A DNA stretch of 64,000 bases from Cytophagaceae bacterium (GTDB lineage: Bacteria; Bacteroidota; Bacteroidia; Cytophagales; Spirosomataceae). Below are positions 27,956 through 37,213 of this stretch, piece by piece (position 1 is the first letter of the stretch; each line of letters opens with the position of its first letter). Both the position numbers and the translations under genes were made by a program. Location of the stretch: NCBI GenBank assembly GCA_027491315.1, contig JAIXWL010000001.1:496001-560000 (forward strand), given 5' to 3'. The notes beneath the pieces were generated by a model. The model did no database searches, had not been told where the DNA came from, and worked only from the letters and a program-made list of their open reading frames with translations.

Positions 27956-28692
27956 TATTTTTTCAAATAATCGTTTCTTGAAAGGTATTTTTCAATGAGA
28001 ATGTACAATAGAATGAACAGGTAACGGCTACCCATTTCTTTAATTTTTAAATTGGATTGACCAGCCTTTCTATTACGCCAAGAATTGGGTAAAACATCGT
28101 AAGAATATCCTCGAATAATGGCTTTTAGTGGCAACTCAATAGTAAGATTAAAATGAGCGGATAAAAATGGCTTTAGTCCTTCAATGGTGTTTTTTCGATA
28201 CATTTTGAAGGCATTGGTTGAATCATTGTAAGGAATGCCTACCAATATTCGAATCAAGGTATTTGCCAGTCGGTTGATGATATATTTATGCTTGGGGTAA
28301 TCATATGTTGATCCTCCTTTGATAAATCTGGAACCAAATACACAGTCTAAATTCTTTTCGACCATTAGTCGGTAAAAAGCAATGAGATCTTGGGGGTCAT
28401 CAGACAAGTCAGCCATCATCACCGCTACAATATCTCCTTTGAAGCGCTCTAAACCATAACGTATGGCATAACCAAATCCATTCGGTCCAGGATTGGTATA
28501 AATGGTTAAACTTGGAATACTTTTTTGTAAGTCTTCCAAAATGGACAGGGTTTGATCTTTGGAATTATCATTTACTACCACAATTTCATGATCAATTTCA
28601 GCTTGCTGAAGTGCCTGATATAAAGACTCTAATGTTTCAACAATGGAGCCTTCCTCATTATAAGCGGGTATGACAATACTCAGCTGCGACAT
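27955..28692 (-). CDS. Family 2 glycosyltransferase, dolichol-phosphate-mannose-synthase-like
   Basis: The 245-residue protein has the GT2 opening LSIVIPAYNEEGSI, VVVNDNSKDQT, and ADLSDDPQDL as the metal-binding region, followed by FGSRFIKGG, all typical of DPM1/Ppm1-like enzymes. These charge polyprenyl phosphate with a single sugar. It has no long C-terminal membrane domain, so it is probably a peripheral enzyme. It lies between the epimerases and the two GT-C-like proteins, a logical position for making their lipid-linked donor. Confidence 0.88.
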   Translation of the reverse strand: MSQLSIVIPAYNEEGSIVETLESLYQALQQAEIDHEIVVVNDNSKDQTLSILEDLQKSIPSLTIYTNPGPNGFGYAIRYGLERFKGDIVAVMMADLSDDPQDLIAFYRLMVEKNLDCVFGSRFIKGGSTYDYPKHKYIINRLANTLIRILVGIPYNDSTNAFKMYRKNTIEGLKPFLSAHFNLTIELPLKAIIRGYSYDVLPNSWRNRKAGQSNLKIKEMGSRYLFILLYILIEKYLSRNDYLKK

Positions 28693-28697
28693 GCCTC

Positions 28698-29762
28698 TTA
28701 GGATAAAATGGGTTGAAGAAATGCTTGATCTTGATTAAACCAAACTTGTACCTCTTCCAACAATGTAGAGACACTAATTTCAGGTTTCCAGCCGCTGAAT
28801 GCTGTAATTTGACTATTATCTGTGATGTAAATAGGAAGATCACCGGGGCGATTTTCTTTCGAAGAATTAATGGGAATGGTATTTCCTGTGATCTGAACAC
28901 ATAGGTCCGTTAATTCAGCTAAAGAAACACTATTTTCAAGGCCTCCTCCTACATTGAATATTTGACCGTGATGTAAATTTAGGTGCTGTATTTGCCAAAG
29001 TACCAGTCGGAATAAATCTTTAACATGAAGTACATCACGTATTTGTTGACCATTTCCTCCAAAACCAATATAAGAGAGCGATTTATTCCAAAAGTGTTTA
29101 GCCATCCAAAGAACAATTACCCCTTGGTCAATTTTACCCATTTGATAGGGACCACTTAATACGCCACATCGATTTATGACCGTAGGTATTCCAAAATTAT
29201 GGGCGAATTCTTGAATGATATACTCAGAAGAAAGTTTGGTAGCTCCATACAATGAACGTAAGCCTGCCAAAGGGAAATTTTCAGCAATTCCTTTTTCACT
29301 TATACCTTCATAGGCCTGTTCCTTGCTTAAAACAAAACGTTTTGCTTCGGTTTGGTAGTGGATGTTGGATAGACTATTGTAAGGATATACCCGACTTGTG
29401 GAAAGAAATATGAAGGCTGCTTGATGCTTTTTAGCAAAATATAGGGTATTGATGGTCCCGTTTAAATTGGTATCAATTAAGTATTCTAATTCCCCAGCTT
29501 GACTACCTGCTAACACTGAAGGTTCAGCTGCCGCATCTATGACAACATCTACTGCTGGGATTCGATCGAAATCCGTTTTAATTCGGACATCGCCGTGAAC
29601 GAATTTTACACCCAAAGGGAGGATTTTATTGAGGTTTAATTCTGATCCTCTTCGGGATAAATTATCTAAGCAATATACTTCACAATCAACAAGATGCTGT
29701 TTGAAAAGAGCCGCTAAATTTGAGCCGACAAAACCACAACCTCCTGTGATGAGTATTTTCAT
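28698..29762 (-). CDS. NAD-dependent epimerase/dehydratase (extended SDR)
   Basis: The 354-residue protein opens [17 protein letters not shown], the Rossmann motif of extended SDRs. The catalytic motif is canonical: [10 protein letters not shown] gives Tyr-x-x-x-Lys, with STSRVYP upstream as the Ser/Thr region. It probably modifies a nucleotide-linked sugar such as a CDP- or GDP-hexose. Its start overlaps the stop of the upstream epimerase gene by four bases (ATGA), and the GT2 gene follows five bases after its stop. Confidence 0.88.
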   Translation of the reverse strand: MKILITGGCGFVGSNLAALFKQHLVDCEVYCLDNLSRRGSELNLNKILPLGVKFVHGDVRIKTDFDRIPAVDVVIDAAAEPSVLAGSQAGELEYLIDTNLNGTINTLYFAKKHQAAFIFLSTSRVYPYNSLSNIHYQTEAKRFVLSKEQAYEGISEKGIAENFPLAGLRSLYGATKLSSEYIIQEFAHNFGIPTVINRCGVLSGPYQMGKIDQGVIVLWMAKHFWNKSLSYIGFGGNGQQIRDVLHVKDLFRLVLWQIQHLNLHHGQIFNVGGGLENSVSLAELTDLCVQITGNTIPINSSKENRPGDLPIYITDNSQITAFSGWKPEISVSTLLEEVQVWFNQDQAFLQPILS

Positions 29763-30817
29763 TTTGCCTTGGCTTCCATGTAACGGTTATAAATATCTTG
29801 GAATACATCTTCCAAGGATTTAGTAATATCCCAATTTGGATAGTGAGCCTTCATTTTACGAAGGTCTGAATAATAACAAATATGATCTCCAATTCGATTA
29901 GTCTCATCATATTTATACTTCATCGGAATACCACTAATCTTAGAAATGATTTGGAAAGCTTCTAAAATAGAAACTGAATTCGCTTTGCCTCCACCTATAT
30001 TGTATACTTCTGCTACTCGAGGGGCATTAATGAATTCTTCGATGAAACGAGCTACATCATAGGAGTGAATGTTATCCCTTACTTGCTTGCCCTTATAACC
30101 GAATACCGTGTATTCTTTTTGTTCCAAATTACATTTAATCAAGTAACTTAAAAATCCATGTAATTCAACACCAGCGTGGTTGGGTCCAGTTAAACAACCT
30201 CCTCTTAAACAAGCGGTTGGCATGTTAAAATAGCGGCCATATTCTTGAACTGAAATGTCTGCAGAAACCTTGGAAGCTCCAAAAAGGGAGTGCTTTGATT
30301 GATCGATGCTAAAGCTTTCCGAAATACCATGTTCATAAGCAGCATCATCATAGTCAAAGCGGGTTTCCAATTCTTTCATGGGGATGAAATTAGGAGCATC
30401 GCCATACACTTTGTTTGTTGATAAGTGAACAAAGGGAACAGAAGTACTGTATCTACGTAGGGATTCTAACAGGTTAAATGTACCTACCGCATTGGTATCA
30501 AAATCTTCAAATGGAATGGATGCAGCCCGGTCATGACTTGGTTGTGCTGCAGTATGTACAATCGCGTCTGGACTGATTTTTGGAATTAAATCCAAGACAG
30601 CTTGACGGTCGCGTATATCGATGGTATGATGTTGATAGGATTCGCCAAATTTTGCTAATCGATCTTGATTGGTCGAATTATCACCCTGAGAACCAAAAAA
30701 TACGGCTCTTTGGTTATTGTCTATTCCGTGCACTTCCCAGCCCTTTTCTAAGAAATATTCGCTCACTTCTGAACCAATTAGTCCCAAAGAACCAGTAACC
30801 ATTAATTTTTTTGACAT
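29759..30817 (-). CDS. CDP-paratose 2-epimerase-like extended SDR with Phe in the YxxxK motif
   Basis: The 352-residue protein has [11 protein letters not shown] at the N-terminus and [21 protein letters not shown], characteristic of CDP-paratose/tyvelose 2-epimerase-like proteins. The catalytic stretch reads HSLFGASK, so Phe179 replaces the usual Tyr while Lys183 is kept. I recall the same HSLFG(A/V)SK in homologues, so it may be a subfamily trait. It is the first gene of the cluster; 207 bases without a gene lie upstream and probably hold the promoter, though no clear TAnnTTTG is seen. Confidence 0.85.
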   Translation of the reverse strand: MSKKLMVTGSLGLIGSEVSEYFLEKGWEVHGIDNNQRAVFFGSQGDNSTNQDRLAKFGESYQHHTIDIRDRQAVLDLIPKISPDAIVHTAAQPSHDRAASIPFEDFDTNAVGTFNLLESLRRYSTSVPFVHLSTNKVYGDAPNFIPMKELETRFDYDDAAYEHGISESFSIDQSKHSLFGASKVSADISVQEYGRYFNMPTACLRGGCLTGPNHAGVELHGFLSYLIKCNLEQKEYTVFGYKGKQVRDNIHSYDVARFIEEFINAPRVAEVYNIGGGKANSVSILEAFQIISKISGIPMKYKYDETNRIGDHICYYSDLRKMKAHYPNWDITKSLEDVFQDIYNRYMEAKAK

Positions 30818-31024
30818 GTAGCTTGGCTTATTTTTAAAGAATCAAAGACAAAATTATCGTTTTATTTTTAAATATAGAATTCACCTTGGTATTTAGCCCT
30901 TTAATTCCTTTTTTATTGGGTATAGTTTTAAAAATTAGACTTTGTATTACCTCATATAAAAACTCAAATTGGGAAATAGAGCATTTTAACAAGAGAGCAA
31001 TTTTCCGTTAATGTCTTAAATCCA

Positions 31025-31735
31025 TTATTTAAAAAACTTGATTAGCTCCTTGGCAATTAGGGCATGACCTTTTTCATTGGGGTGGTTGACTTGTGACATT
31101 AAATCGGTGATGGCTACACCAGCCTGCACCTGGGAACGAAATAAGGCATAGCTGTCTACAAAACCGATTTGATGTGTTTTTGCTAATTCTCGTATTTGTG
31201 TTCCATGCTCGTCTAAAGTCGATGCAGTATCCTTGATCTCAACACGCTGATCGGGAGATGCACTCAATAGGATTAGCTTAATACCTTTGGATTTAGCACT
31301 TTGAATCATTTTTTCCCAGGCTATTTTGGCTCTTTCTAAACCAATTCCCCGATCGTTTAAAGCATAATCAATAAAAATGACATCAGGGCGGTGAGCAAGT
31401 ACTTCTTGTTCAAACCTGCTGGCACCTTTTTCGGCATTTTCTCCGCCAATGGAGGTATTGATGATATTTACTGTTGCATAGGGATATTGCTCTTTAATTA
31501 AAGTTAAGACTTGGTAGGGGTATGCACCTAGGGTATTAACTTGAGGTGTTTTGAAATAGCCAGCAGGTACAGAATGACCATGAAACACTAAATTTATCAA
31601 ACGGTTTTTAGGCCATTCCTTTTTCAACTCTAGTTTGATGTCAGATAAATAGTCAGCAGGTGAGGCTTGACTATATGCTTGAAAAGTCATTCCAAGCAAA
31701 CAGAGGAGCAAGCTTGCCCAGTAGGTTTTTTTCAT
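31025..31735 (-). CDS. Secreted SGNH/GDSL-type hydrolase with altered block I
   Basis: The 236-residue protein starts at 31735 (MKKTYWASLLLCLLG), giving a signal peptide to about residue 23; the longer frame to 31762 would spoil it. Block I reads FHGHSVPAGY, keeping the Ser but with His for Asp. Block III is ALNDRG, and the late NHPNEKGH keeps the catalytic His, while the Asp three residues before it is Gln. Members are esterases or carbohydrate acetyl-esterases. It may share a transcript with the Dabb gene upstream. Confidence 0.82.
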   Translation of the reverse strand: MKKTYWASLLLCLLGMTFQAYSQASPADYLSDIKLELKKEWPKNRLINLVFHGHSVPAGYFKTPQVNTLGAYPYQVLTLIKEQYPYATVNIINTSIGGENAEKGASRFEQEVLAHRPDVIFIDYALNDRGIGLERAKIAWEKMIQSAKSKGIKLILLSASPDQRVEIKDTASTLDEHGTQIRELAKTHQIGFVDSYALFRSQVQAGVAITDLMSQVNHPNEKGHALIAKELIKFFK

Positions 31736-31785
31736 GAAAAATGGTTTAGAAATAAGCGTCAATCAAGTCTCTTGCATGAAAAGCA

Positions 31786-32103
31786 TTACACGTCTTTTGC
31801 ATCAAAGACTACTACTTTTCTCCATAAATGAGCGTAATTTTTGACAAAATCTTGATGAATGGCATGGTCTTGGTAAATTTTTTGATCTACTTCATTTTCA
31901 AAGAACATCAACTCTGAAACATCCCAGGAAGTATCAACTACTTCTCTTTTTTCGGTGGAGGCTAAAACCCCAATATGTATTTTCTTGATGGCTTCGATGC
32001 CTTTTAAGGTATTCAGGCCTTCGATGAGCTTATTTCTATCTTCCAAGGAGTCTGGATTATTTAACCAAAAGAATACGTGATGTAATAAATATTTTGTTTC
32101 CAT
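31786..32103 (-). CDS. Dabb family (stress-responsive A/B barrel) protein
   Basis: The 105-residue protein begins with YLLHHVFFWLN, the usual Dabb opening, and has the GLNTLKGIEAIKKIHIG segment and a late DHAIHQDFVKNY, both typical of the dimeric ferredoxin-like barrel. Function in bacteria is mostly unknown. It lies 50 bases upstream of the SGNH hydrolase gene on the same strand. Confidence 0.85.
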   Translation of the reverse strand: METKYLLHHVFFWLNNPDSLEDRNKLIEGLNTLKGIEAIKKIHIGVLASTEKREVVDTSWDVSELMFFENEVDQKIYQDHAIHQDFVKNYAHLWRKVVVFDAKDV

Positions 32104-32196
32104 ATGTTTAATTGATTCGTCGATTCGATAGTTCTAAACTACATTAAAAAGGGCAAAATGAAGGTAAGTTACCTTAAATATTTAGGCAAAAGCCTA

Positions 32197-32454
32197 TTAT
32201 TTTCTTCCTAAAATTCGTTTGATTTCTTGTTTTTCTTGAGCGCTAATTTCTGTCCAAACCTTACCTTGAATCGCCATCTCTATCCCATAAAATATGTTCA
32301 AATTGGGTTGAATACCTCTTTCCTTGAGCTTTTGAGAGATGCTAGGATAGTCTGTAGATAGCAAGTCTTGTTCGGTATAAATTCCAATTTGATGTAAAAT
32401 CCCGATAGTATAGGGACCAAAGTTCCGGATTTCTTCAATACGCCTACTGCTCAT
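32197..32454 (-). CDS. TfoX/Sxy C-terminal domain protein
   Basis: The 85-residue protein consists only of the TfoX C-terminal helix-hairpin-helix-like domain: IRNFGPYTIGILHQIGIYTEQDL, then LNIFYGIEMAIQG. In Gammaproteobacteria TfoX controls competence with an added N-terminal domain; stand-alone C-terminal forms are common in Bacteroidota and have no established role. The start overlaps the DUF4260 stop by 11 bases. Confidence 0.85.
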   Translation of the reverse strand: MSSRRIEEIRNFGPYTIGILHQIGIYTEQDLLSTDYPSISQKLKERGIQPNLNIFYGIEMAIQGKVWTEISAQEKQEIKRILGRK

Positions 32455-32815
32455 GATTTTTGTATTTACTTTTTCCTATCCATCCCAAATGGGTGTGTTC
32501 CAAATTTTCTAATTTCAATCCATATCCCAAAACCCGATCCACGGTGCTATGAGCCATGAAAATTAACCCTATTTGAAATAGTAAGGGTTCTTGATAGTAA
32601 CCAAGTATGATCACCAAGGCGATGAGGCCTTGATGATGAAAAAGATTATAAGCTTTTAAGCCCAAATCTTTGGATATAAGTAGCGCTAAAAAGGAAAGAT
32701 CTGGGGCTAAAATTAGCCAAGCGAATTTCCCCCATTGTTCAGGAAAAAATTCTTGATAAGCCCAAATGCTCAAAGCAAATAAGCCCAAGGATTCTAATTT
32801 TAGTAGGGTTTTCAT
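32444..32815 (-). CDS. DUF4260 family membrane protein
   Basis: The 123-residue protein has three to four hydrophobic segments and the family stretches LAPDLSFLAL, AYNLFHHQGL and MAHSTVDRVLGYGLK. The histidines in HHQ and AHS lie at membrane borders. Function is unknown. It precedes the TfoX-domain gene with an 11-base overlap. Confidence 0.85.
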   Translation of the reverse strand: MKTLLKLESLGLFALSIWAYQEFFPEQWGKFAWLILAPDLSFLALLISKDLGLKAYNLFHHQGLIALVIILGYYQEPLLFQIGLIFMAHSTVDRVLGYGLKLENLEHTHLGWIGKSKYKNHEQ

Positions 32816-32956
32816 GGGAAATATTTTTATGTCAAATTAAGGTCAATTTTTTTAATTGAACCATAAATTATGACAAATGGCGGATAATTTAAGGAAAGGT
32901 TTTTTGTTGAATCAAGGAGCAAAATTCTTTCAAATCACTTCACCTAATCCTGGGTA

Positions 32957-32988
32957 TTTGTACTTCCATGAATAATTAGACATATTTG
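32957..32988 (+). promoter_or_regulatory. Probable promoter of the GH31/PIG-L pair
   Basis: TTTG (32957-32960) is followed after exactly 20 bases by CATATTTG (32981-32988), one base off TAnnTTTG. The ATG of the GH31 gene lies 20 bases downstream. Confidence 0.5.
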
Positions 32989-33008
32989 AAACTCTAAGCC
33001 TTTGAAAC

Positions 33009-35159
33009 ATGAAATTCGTTAAATTAGTAAGTATCAGTATTGGTATACTTTTTGCTTCAAGCCTATTTGCCCAAAAAGCCAATGTATGGAAGGAAGTTCA
33101 GCCAGGTGTTTGGAAAACCCACATTGGGAATCCCCATCATATCAGTTTATTGCAGGTAGCTGGAGCTCATGCACTTCATGAGGCCTTGAAAATATTACCA
33201 AGCTCCCATTTTCCTTTGACCAAATCGGATATTAGGATCGAACGCCTCAATAATAAAATTTACCTCCGTTTTCCATTAAGTCAGGAAGAACAAGTTTTTG
33301 GTTTGGGGTTAAATTTTCAAACGGTTAATCAACGGGGACGAATATTAAATTTGCATGTTGATCATTATGGGGGTAAGGATAATGGACGAACCCATGCTCC
33401 AGTACCCTTTTATGTTTCGTCCAAAGGTTACGGGGTGCTAATAGATGCTGCGGCCTATATGACAGTATATGCCGGTTCAAATGTCCGTGTAGATGCGAAA
33501 AACCCACCAGCGATTCAAGATAGAAATTCGGATAAAAACTGGGATTCACAGCCTCCTTCGGACGTACTAGAAGTATTGATTCCTGCCGATGGCGCTAGTA
33601 TTTATGTCTTTGCAGGGCCTACACCCATGCAGGCAGTACAGCGCTATAATTTATTTAATGGAGGAGGCTATTTGCCACCTAAGTGGGGCTTAGGATTTAC
33701 CCAGCGAGTACCTACTTTATTTAGTCAGGATGATATCATCAAGGAAGCGAAAAGCTTTGAGACGAATCAATTCCCCCTTGATTTTATTGGGGTTGAACCA
33801 GGTTGGCATAGCTCATCTTATCCTTGCACCTTTGAATGGGATCCTGGCCGTTTTCCTAGGCCTAAGGCATTTTTAGATACCCTAGCAGGTATGGGTTTAT
33901 CGGCTAATCTTTGGATGAATCCCTATGTTTCACCCAAGTCTTCTTTATATGCAGGAATCAAAAAATACACGGGGTCCCACTTGGTTTGGAATGGTATTAT
34001 TCCTGATTTTACCATGGCACAGGCTCGAAAATTAGTGAAAGATCATTTTGTGAAAAACCATTTGGATTTGGGTGTAGGGGGCTATAAAATTGATGAAGTA
34101 GATGGTTATGATAACTGGATTTGGCCAGATGTAAGCACCTTCCCATCCGGGACAAGTGCGGAGCAAATGCGGCAAATCTATGGCTTGATGGTTCAAGATA
34201 TGACGGACTCTTGGTTTAAAGAAAAAAATAAAAGAACCTATGGATTAATCCGTGCGTCTAATGCAGGAGCAAGTCGATTGCCCTATGTGATTTACAACGA
34301 CTATTACAGTCATAAAGATTTTATAACCGCCTTAGTGAATTCTAGTTTTATTGGCGTGCTTTGGACTCCTGAGGTGAGGGCTTCAAAATCGGCAGAGGAA
34401 TGGGTTAGAAGGATGCAATCTGTTTGTTTTTCACCCATGGCGATGTTGAATGCCTGGTCCGATGGAACAAAACCATGGTCTTTTCCAGAGGTCTCACAGG
34501 CGGTAAATGATGTCGCAAATTTACGGATGCAATTATTGCCCTACCTCTATACCACTTTTGCGCAATATCGTTTTGAAGGAAAACCTCCTTTTAGGGCAAT
34601 GAATTTGGTGGATGGCTTTGGGTTTAAACCTATTGGAACCCGAGGTAAAGTAGATGCTACGGAAAATCCTTACGGGATGAGTATTAAAAATGACATCAAG
34701 GATCAATACATGATGGGAGATTTTATATTGGTTGCCCCTATGTTTGCTGGAGAGAAAAGTAGGGATGTATATTTGCCTGAAGGGAAGTGGTATGATTTTT
34801 ATACAGGTAAATTAGTGGGAGAAAATCAAAAAATTAGAATTACTCCAAGCCTAGAGAAGATTCCACTTTTTGTCAAAGATGGAGCCATGATACCCATGGT
34901 ACCTGTGCACCGACAAGCCCCTAAAGACGGACAGTCTTTTGCATTAGAAATTAGACATTATGGTCAGAAAGCCAGTACTTGGAAAATTTACGATGATGAT
35001 GGCCGGACATTTAATTTTGAAAAGGGGTCTTATACTTGGACTGAGCTAGGGGTAAAAAAGGGAACAAATGGACAATTAGAGCCTTGGCCTAAGCGAGTTG
35101 ATCCTAAACCAAATTTTGGATATTTACCAGATATCACTTGGACTTTTATGACGAAATAA
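33009..35159 (+). CDS. Secreted glycoside hydrolase family 31 enzyme
   Basis: The 716-residue protein has a signal peptide ending near residue 21. An N-terminal beta domain (about 25-215) is followed by the (beta/alpha)8 barrel with FIGVEPGWHSS and GGYKIDEVDG, where Asp362 is the predicted GH31 nucleophile. An acid/base Asp may be in YNDYYSHKDF. Proximal and distal C-terminal beta domains follow (GDFILVAPMFAGEKSRDVYLPEGKWYDF is split between them). GH31 enzymes act on alpha-glucosides, alpha-xylosides and others; the linkage is not readable. A PIG-L deacetylase gene follows 12 bases later. Confidence 0.92.
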   Translation: MKFVKLVSISIGILFASSLFAQKANVWKEVQPGVWKTHIGNPHHISLLQVAGAHALHEALKILPSSHFPLTKSDIRIERLNNKIYLRFPLSQEEQVFGLGLNFQTVNQRGRILNLHVDHYGGKDNGRTHAPVPFYVSSKGYGVLIDAAAYMTVYAGSNVRVDAKNPPAIQDRNSDKNWDSQPPSDVLEVLIPADGASIYVFAGPTPMQAVQRYNLFNGGGYLPPKWGLGFTQRVPTLFSQDDIIKEAKSFETNQFPLDFIGVEPGWHSSSYPCTFEWDPGRFPRPKAFLDTLAGMGLSANLWMNPYVSPKSSLYAGIKKYTGSHLVWNGIIPDFTMAQARKLVKDHFVKNHLDLGVGGYKIDEVDGYDNWIWPDVSTFPSGTSAEQMRQIYGLMVQDMTDSWFKEKNKRTYGLIRASNAGASRLPYVIYNDYYSHKDFITALVNSSFIGVLWTPEVRASKSAEEWVRRMQSVCFSPMAMLNAWSDGTKPWSFPEVSQAVNDVANLRMQLLPYLYTTFAQYRFEGKPPFRAMNLVDGFGFKPIGTRGKVDATENPYGMSIKNDIKDQYMMGDFILVAPMFAGEKSRDVYLPEGKWYDFYTGKLVGENQKIRITPSLEKIPLFVKDGAMIPMVPVHRQAPKDGQSFALEIRHYGQKASTWKIYDDDGRTFNFEKGSYTWTELGVKKGTNGQLEPWPKRVDPKPNFGYLPDITWTFMTK

Positions 35160-35171
35160 ACAGTTTAACAT

Positions 35172-36050
35172 ATGAAAAAAGGAATTTTATGTAGTGTTTT
35201 ATTAGCCTTTGCGCTTGTAAGCCCCATCTTTGGACAAGATAAGCCATTGCAAATTATTATGATTGGTGCGCATCCAGATGATTGTGATATTAAAAGTGGG
35301 GGTACGGCTGCGTTGTTTGTTGCGATGGGCCATCATGTTAAATTTGTATCTGTTACCAATGGAGACGCAGGTCACCAAACGGAAGGAGGAGGCATGTTGG
35401 CTAAAAGAAGGATAGCAGAAACGAAGGAAGTTGCTCGTCGCTTGGGTGTATCTTATGATGTGCTGGATAACCATGATGGGGAGCTTTTACCAAGTCTAGA
35501 AATTCGTTTGCAAATCATCCGAAAAATTCGGGAATGGAAGGCCGATGTGGTGATTGCTCCGCGTTCGAATGACTACCATCCGGATCATCGATATACAGGT
35601 GTTTTAGTTCAAGATGCTGCTTTTATGGTGGGTGTACCTAATGTGGCCCCTGATGTGGAACCATTGAGAAAAAATCCAGTATTCTTATATTTTCAAGATA
35701 ATTTCAAAAAGCCCAACCCATTTCAAGCGGATATTGCGGTGGACATAACTCCCGTCATAGAAAAAAAATTGGCTGGTTTAGATGCTCACCAATCTCAGTT
35801 TTATGAGTGGTTGCCATGGATCGGAAATTATGAAAATGAAGTCCCTAAAGACCCTTCCAAGCACAAAGAATATTTGTTGGCAAAACGTGTTCAAGCTCCC
35901 AATCCAGAGGTTAGAAAAACCTTGGAAAAGTGGTATGGAAAATCGCGTGCTGATCAAGCAAAATATGCAGAGGCATTTGAAATATGTGAGTACGGGACTC
36001 AACCCACGGAACAAGATATTCGTCGTTTATTTCCCATGTTGGGAAAATAA
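35172..36050 (+). CDS. Secreted PIG-L family deacetylase
   Basis: The 292-residue protein has a signal peptide (about 21 residues) and the zinc motif AHPDDCD. The late HPDHR supplies the third metal ligand in the LmbE/PIG-L fold. PIG-L enzymes remove N-acetyl groups from GlcNAc-type sugars; the substrate here is unknown. Its position behind the GH31 gene suggests joint processing of an acetylated glycan outside the cytoplasm. The convergent CBM9-like gene begins 18 bases after the stop. Confidence 0.9.
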   Translation: MKKGILCSVLLAFALVSPIFGQDKPLQIIMIGAHPDDCDIKSGGTAALFVAMGHHVKFVSVTNGDAGHQTEGGGMLAKRRIAETKEVARRLGVSYDVLDNHDGELLPSLEIRLQIIRKIREWKADVVIAPRSNDYHPDHRYTGVLVQDAAFMVGVPNVAPDVEPLRKNPVFLYFQDNFKKPNPFQADIAVDITPVIEKKLAGLDAHQSQFYEWLPWIGNYENEVPKDPSKHKEYLLAKRVQAPNPEVRKTLEKWYGKSRADQAKYAEAFEICEYGTQPTEQDIRRLFPMLGK

Positions 36051-36068
36051 GGCATTGGGGGCCGAAAA

Positions 36069-36755
36069 TTATTTAAATAAAAAGACCCCATATTTTTTAT
36101 AGTCATGAAAGGTACCCGGAAGTGGAGACCAGGACCATTTAGCCATTTTACCTGTATCATAGTCGAGCCGACAAAAATTTCCTCTCCAAGTCATTCCGGC
36201 TTTGGCAGGTATATTTTCGAGTGGACTTAATAAGGAAAAAGGGATAAATAATTCTGCTGACCATAATCCTTTGGTACCGGATATATGTTTGAGGGATACC
36301 TTCTTTTGGACTTTTCTTTCCCCTTCATAATGCCAAGGTAACCATCCGTAAAATTTGCCTTGAAAATTAGGTACCATTAAGACCAATTCTTTCCCCAGGG
36401 GATTGATTTCATATTCAAAATAGAGAGGCACTGAGGGATTGGGATGAAAAAATACTTCAAACACATCGGCTTGGTATAAATCTTCAAAGTCGTTTTGATA
36501 GCTTGTGCTAACTTTTTCATCCTGGCCTTCCAAATACACGTAAATTCCTTTGTCAGAGTACAAAATTTTAAATCGACTGTCCAAATTCTTGGCTAGTTCA
36601 TTTCTGGCAGGTAAAGTATACCAGTTGCTTTGTTGCCAGGAAGGATGACTCGCTTGGCCGTCAATTGGGAAGTCGGCCACATGCTGCACCAATAAAGTAT
36701 CTTGAGCATACACCGAGCTAGCAAACAGTAGGAGTAAGTAAAAGCAGTATTTCAT
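36069..36755 (-). CDS. Secreted CBM9-like carbohydrate-binding protein
   Basis: The 228-residue protein has a signal peptide (about 17 residues) and a single CBM9-like beta-sandwich: IDGQASHPSWQQ at the start, YSDKGIYVYLEGQDE, DVFEVFFHP, YFEYEINPLG and WRGNFCRLDY. Such domains occur alone in Bacteroidota and in xylanases and glucan-binding enzymes. It overlaps the upstream DUF2834 gene by four bases (ATGA). Confidence 0.82.
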   Translation of the reverse strand: MKYCFYLLLLFASSVYAQDTLLVQHVADFPIDGQASHPSWQQSNWYTLPARNELAKNLDSRFKILYSDKGIYVYLEGQDEKVSTSYQNDFEDLYQADVFEVFFHPNPSVPLYFEYEINPLGKELVLMVPNFQGKFYGWLPWHYEGERKVQKKVSLKHISGTKGLWSAELFIPFSLLSPLENIPAKAGMTWRGNFCRLDYDTGKMAKWSWSPLPGTFHDYKKYGVFLFK

Positions 36756-37102
36756 GAGGTAATTTGAGGAGTTATTTTCTGATGTCTAAAAAAGAGAAAC
36801 AAGGGGAAAGCAAAGGCATATCCGATGAGAAATGTAAATAAGATAAATAACCATACTTTTTTCATTTGTAATCGGAGGCCTTCGACAATCATGAAAAATG
36901 TTCCTGCCATAGTTCCTGTCCAAAAGTCGAAGGTTAAGCTTTTTGCATAATAGCTTGTCCAAGTGCTTTGAACAAATTGGCTGACATCAAAATAGCCGTT
37001 TTGCTCTTGCATACCTAAAAAGACGAAATAAAAAGTAATCGAACCCCCTACGATGGATAGGAATAGGTAAAAATGGCCAACATTAATTGGAAAAAGTTTC
37101 AT
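36752..37102 (-). CDS. DUF2834 family membrane protein
   Basis: The 116-residue protein has three transmembrane helices. The stretch YAKSLTFDFWTGTMAGTFF matches the DUF2834 pattern seen in bacteria and cyanobacteria. Function is unknown. It is co-transcribed with the CBM9-like gene, as shown by the four-base overlap. Confidence 0.75.
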   Translation of the reverse strand: MKLFPINVGHFYLFLSIVGGSITFYFVFLGMQEQNGYFDVSQFVQSTWTSYYAKSLTFDFWTGTMAGTFFMIVEGLRLQMKKVWLFILFTFLIGYAFAFPLFLFFRHQKITPQITS

Positions 37103-37213
37103 AACCAGATTGATTTGAAAGATGGAATCAAATTTGTCAAGTTTAAGTTACTTAAATATTCGAATCGGAAATTTTATATTCGTAATTCGGTTTTGAGATA
37201 ATAACAAATCAGC

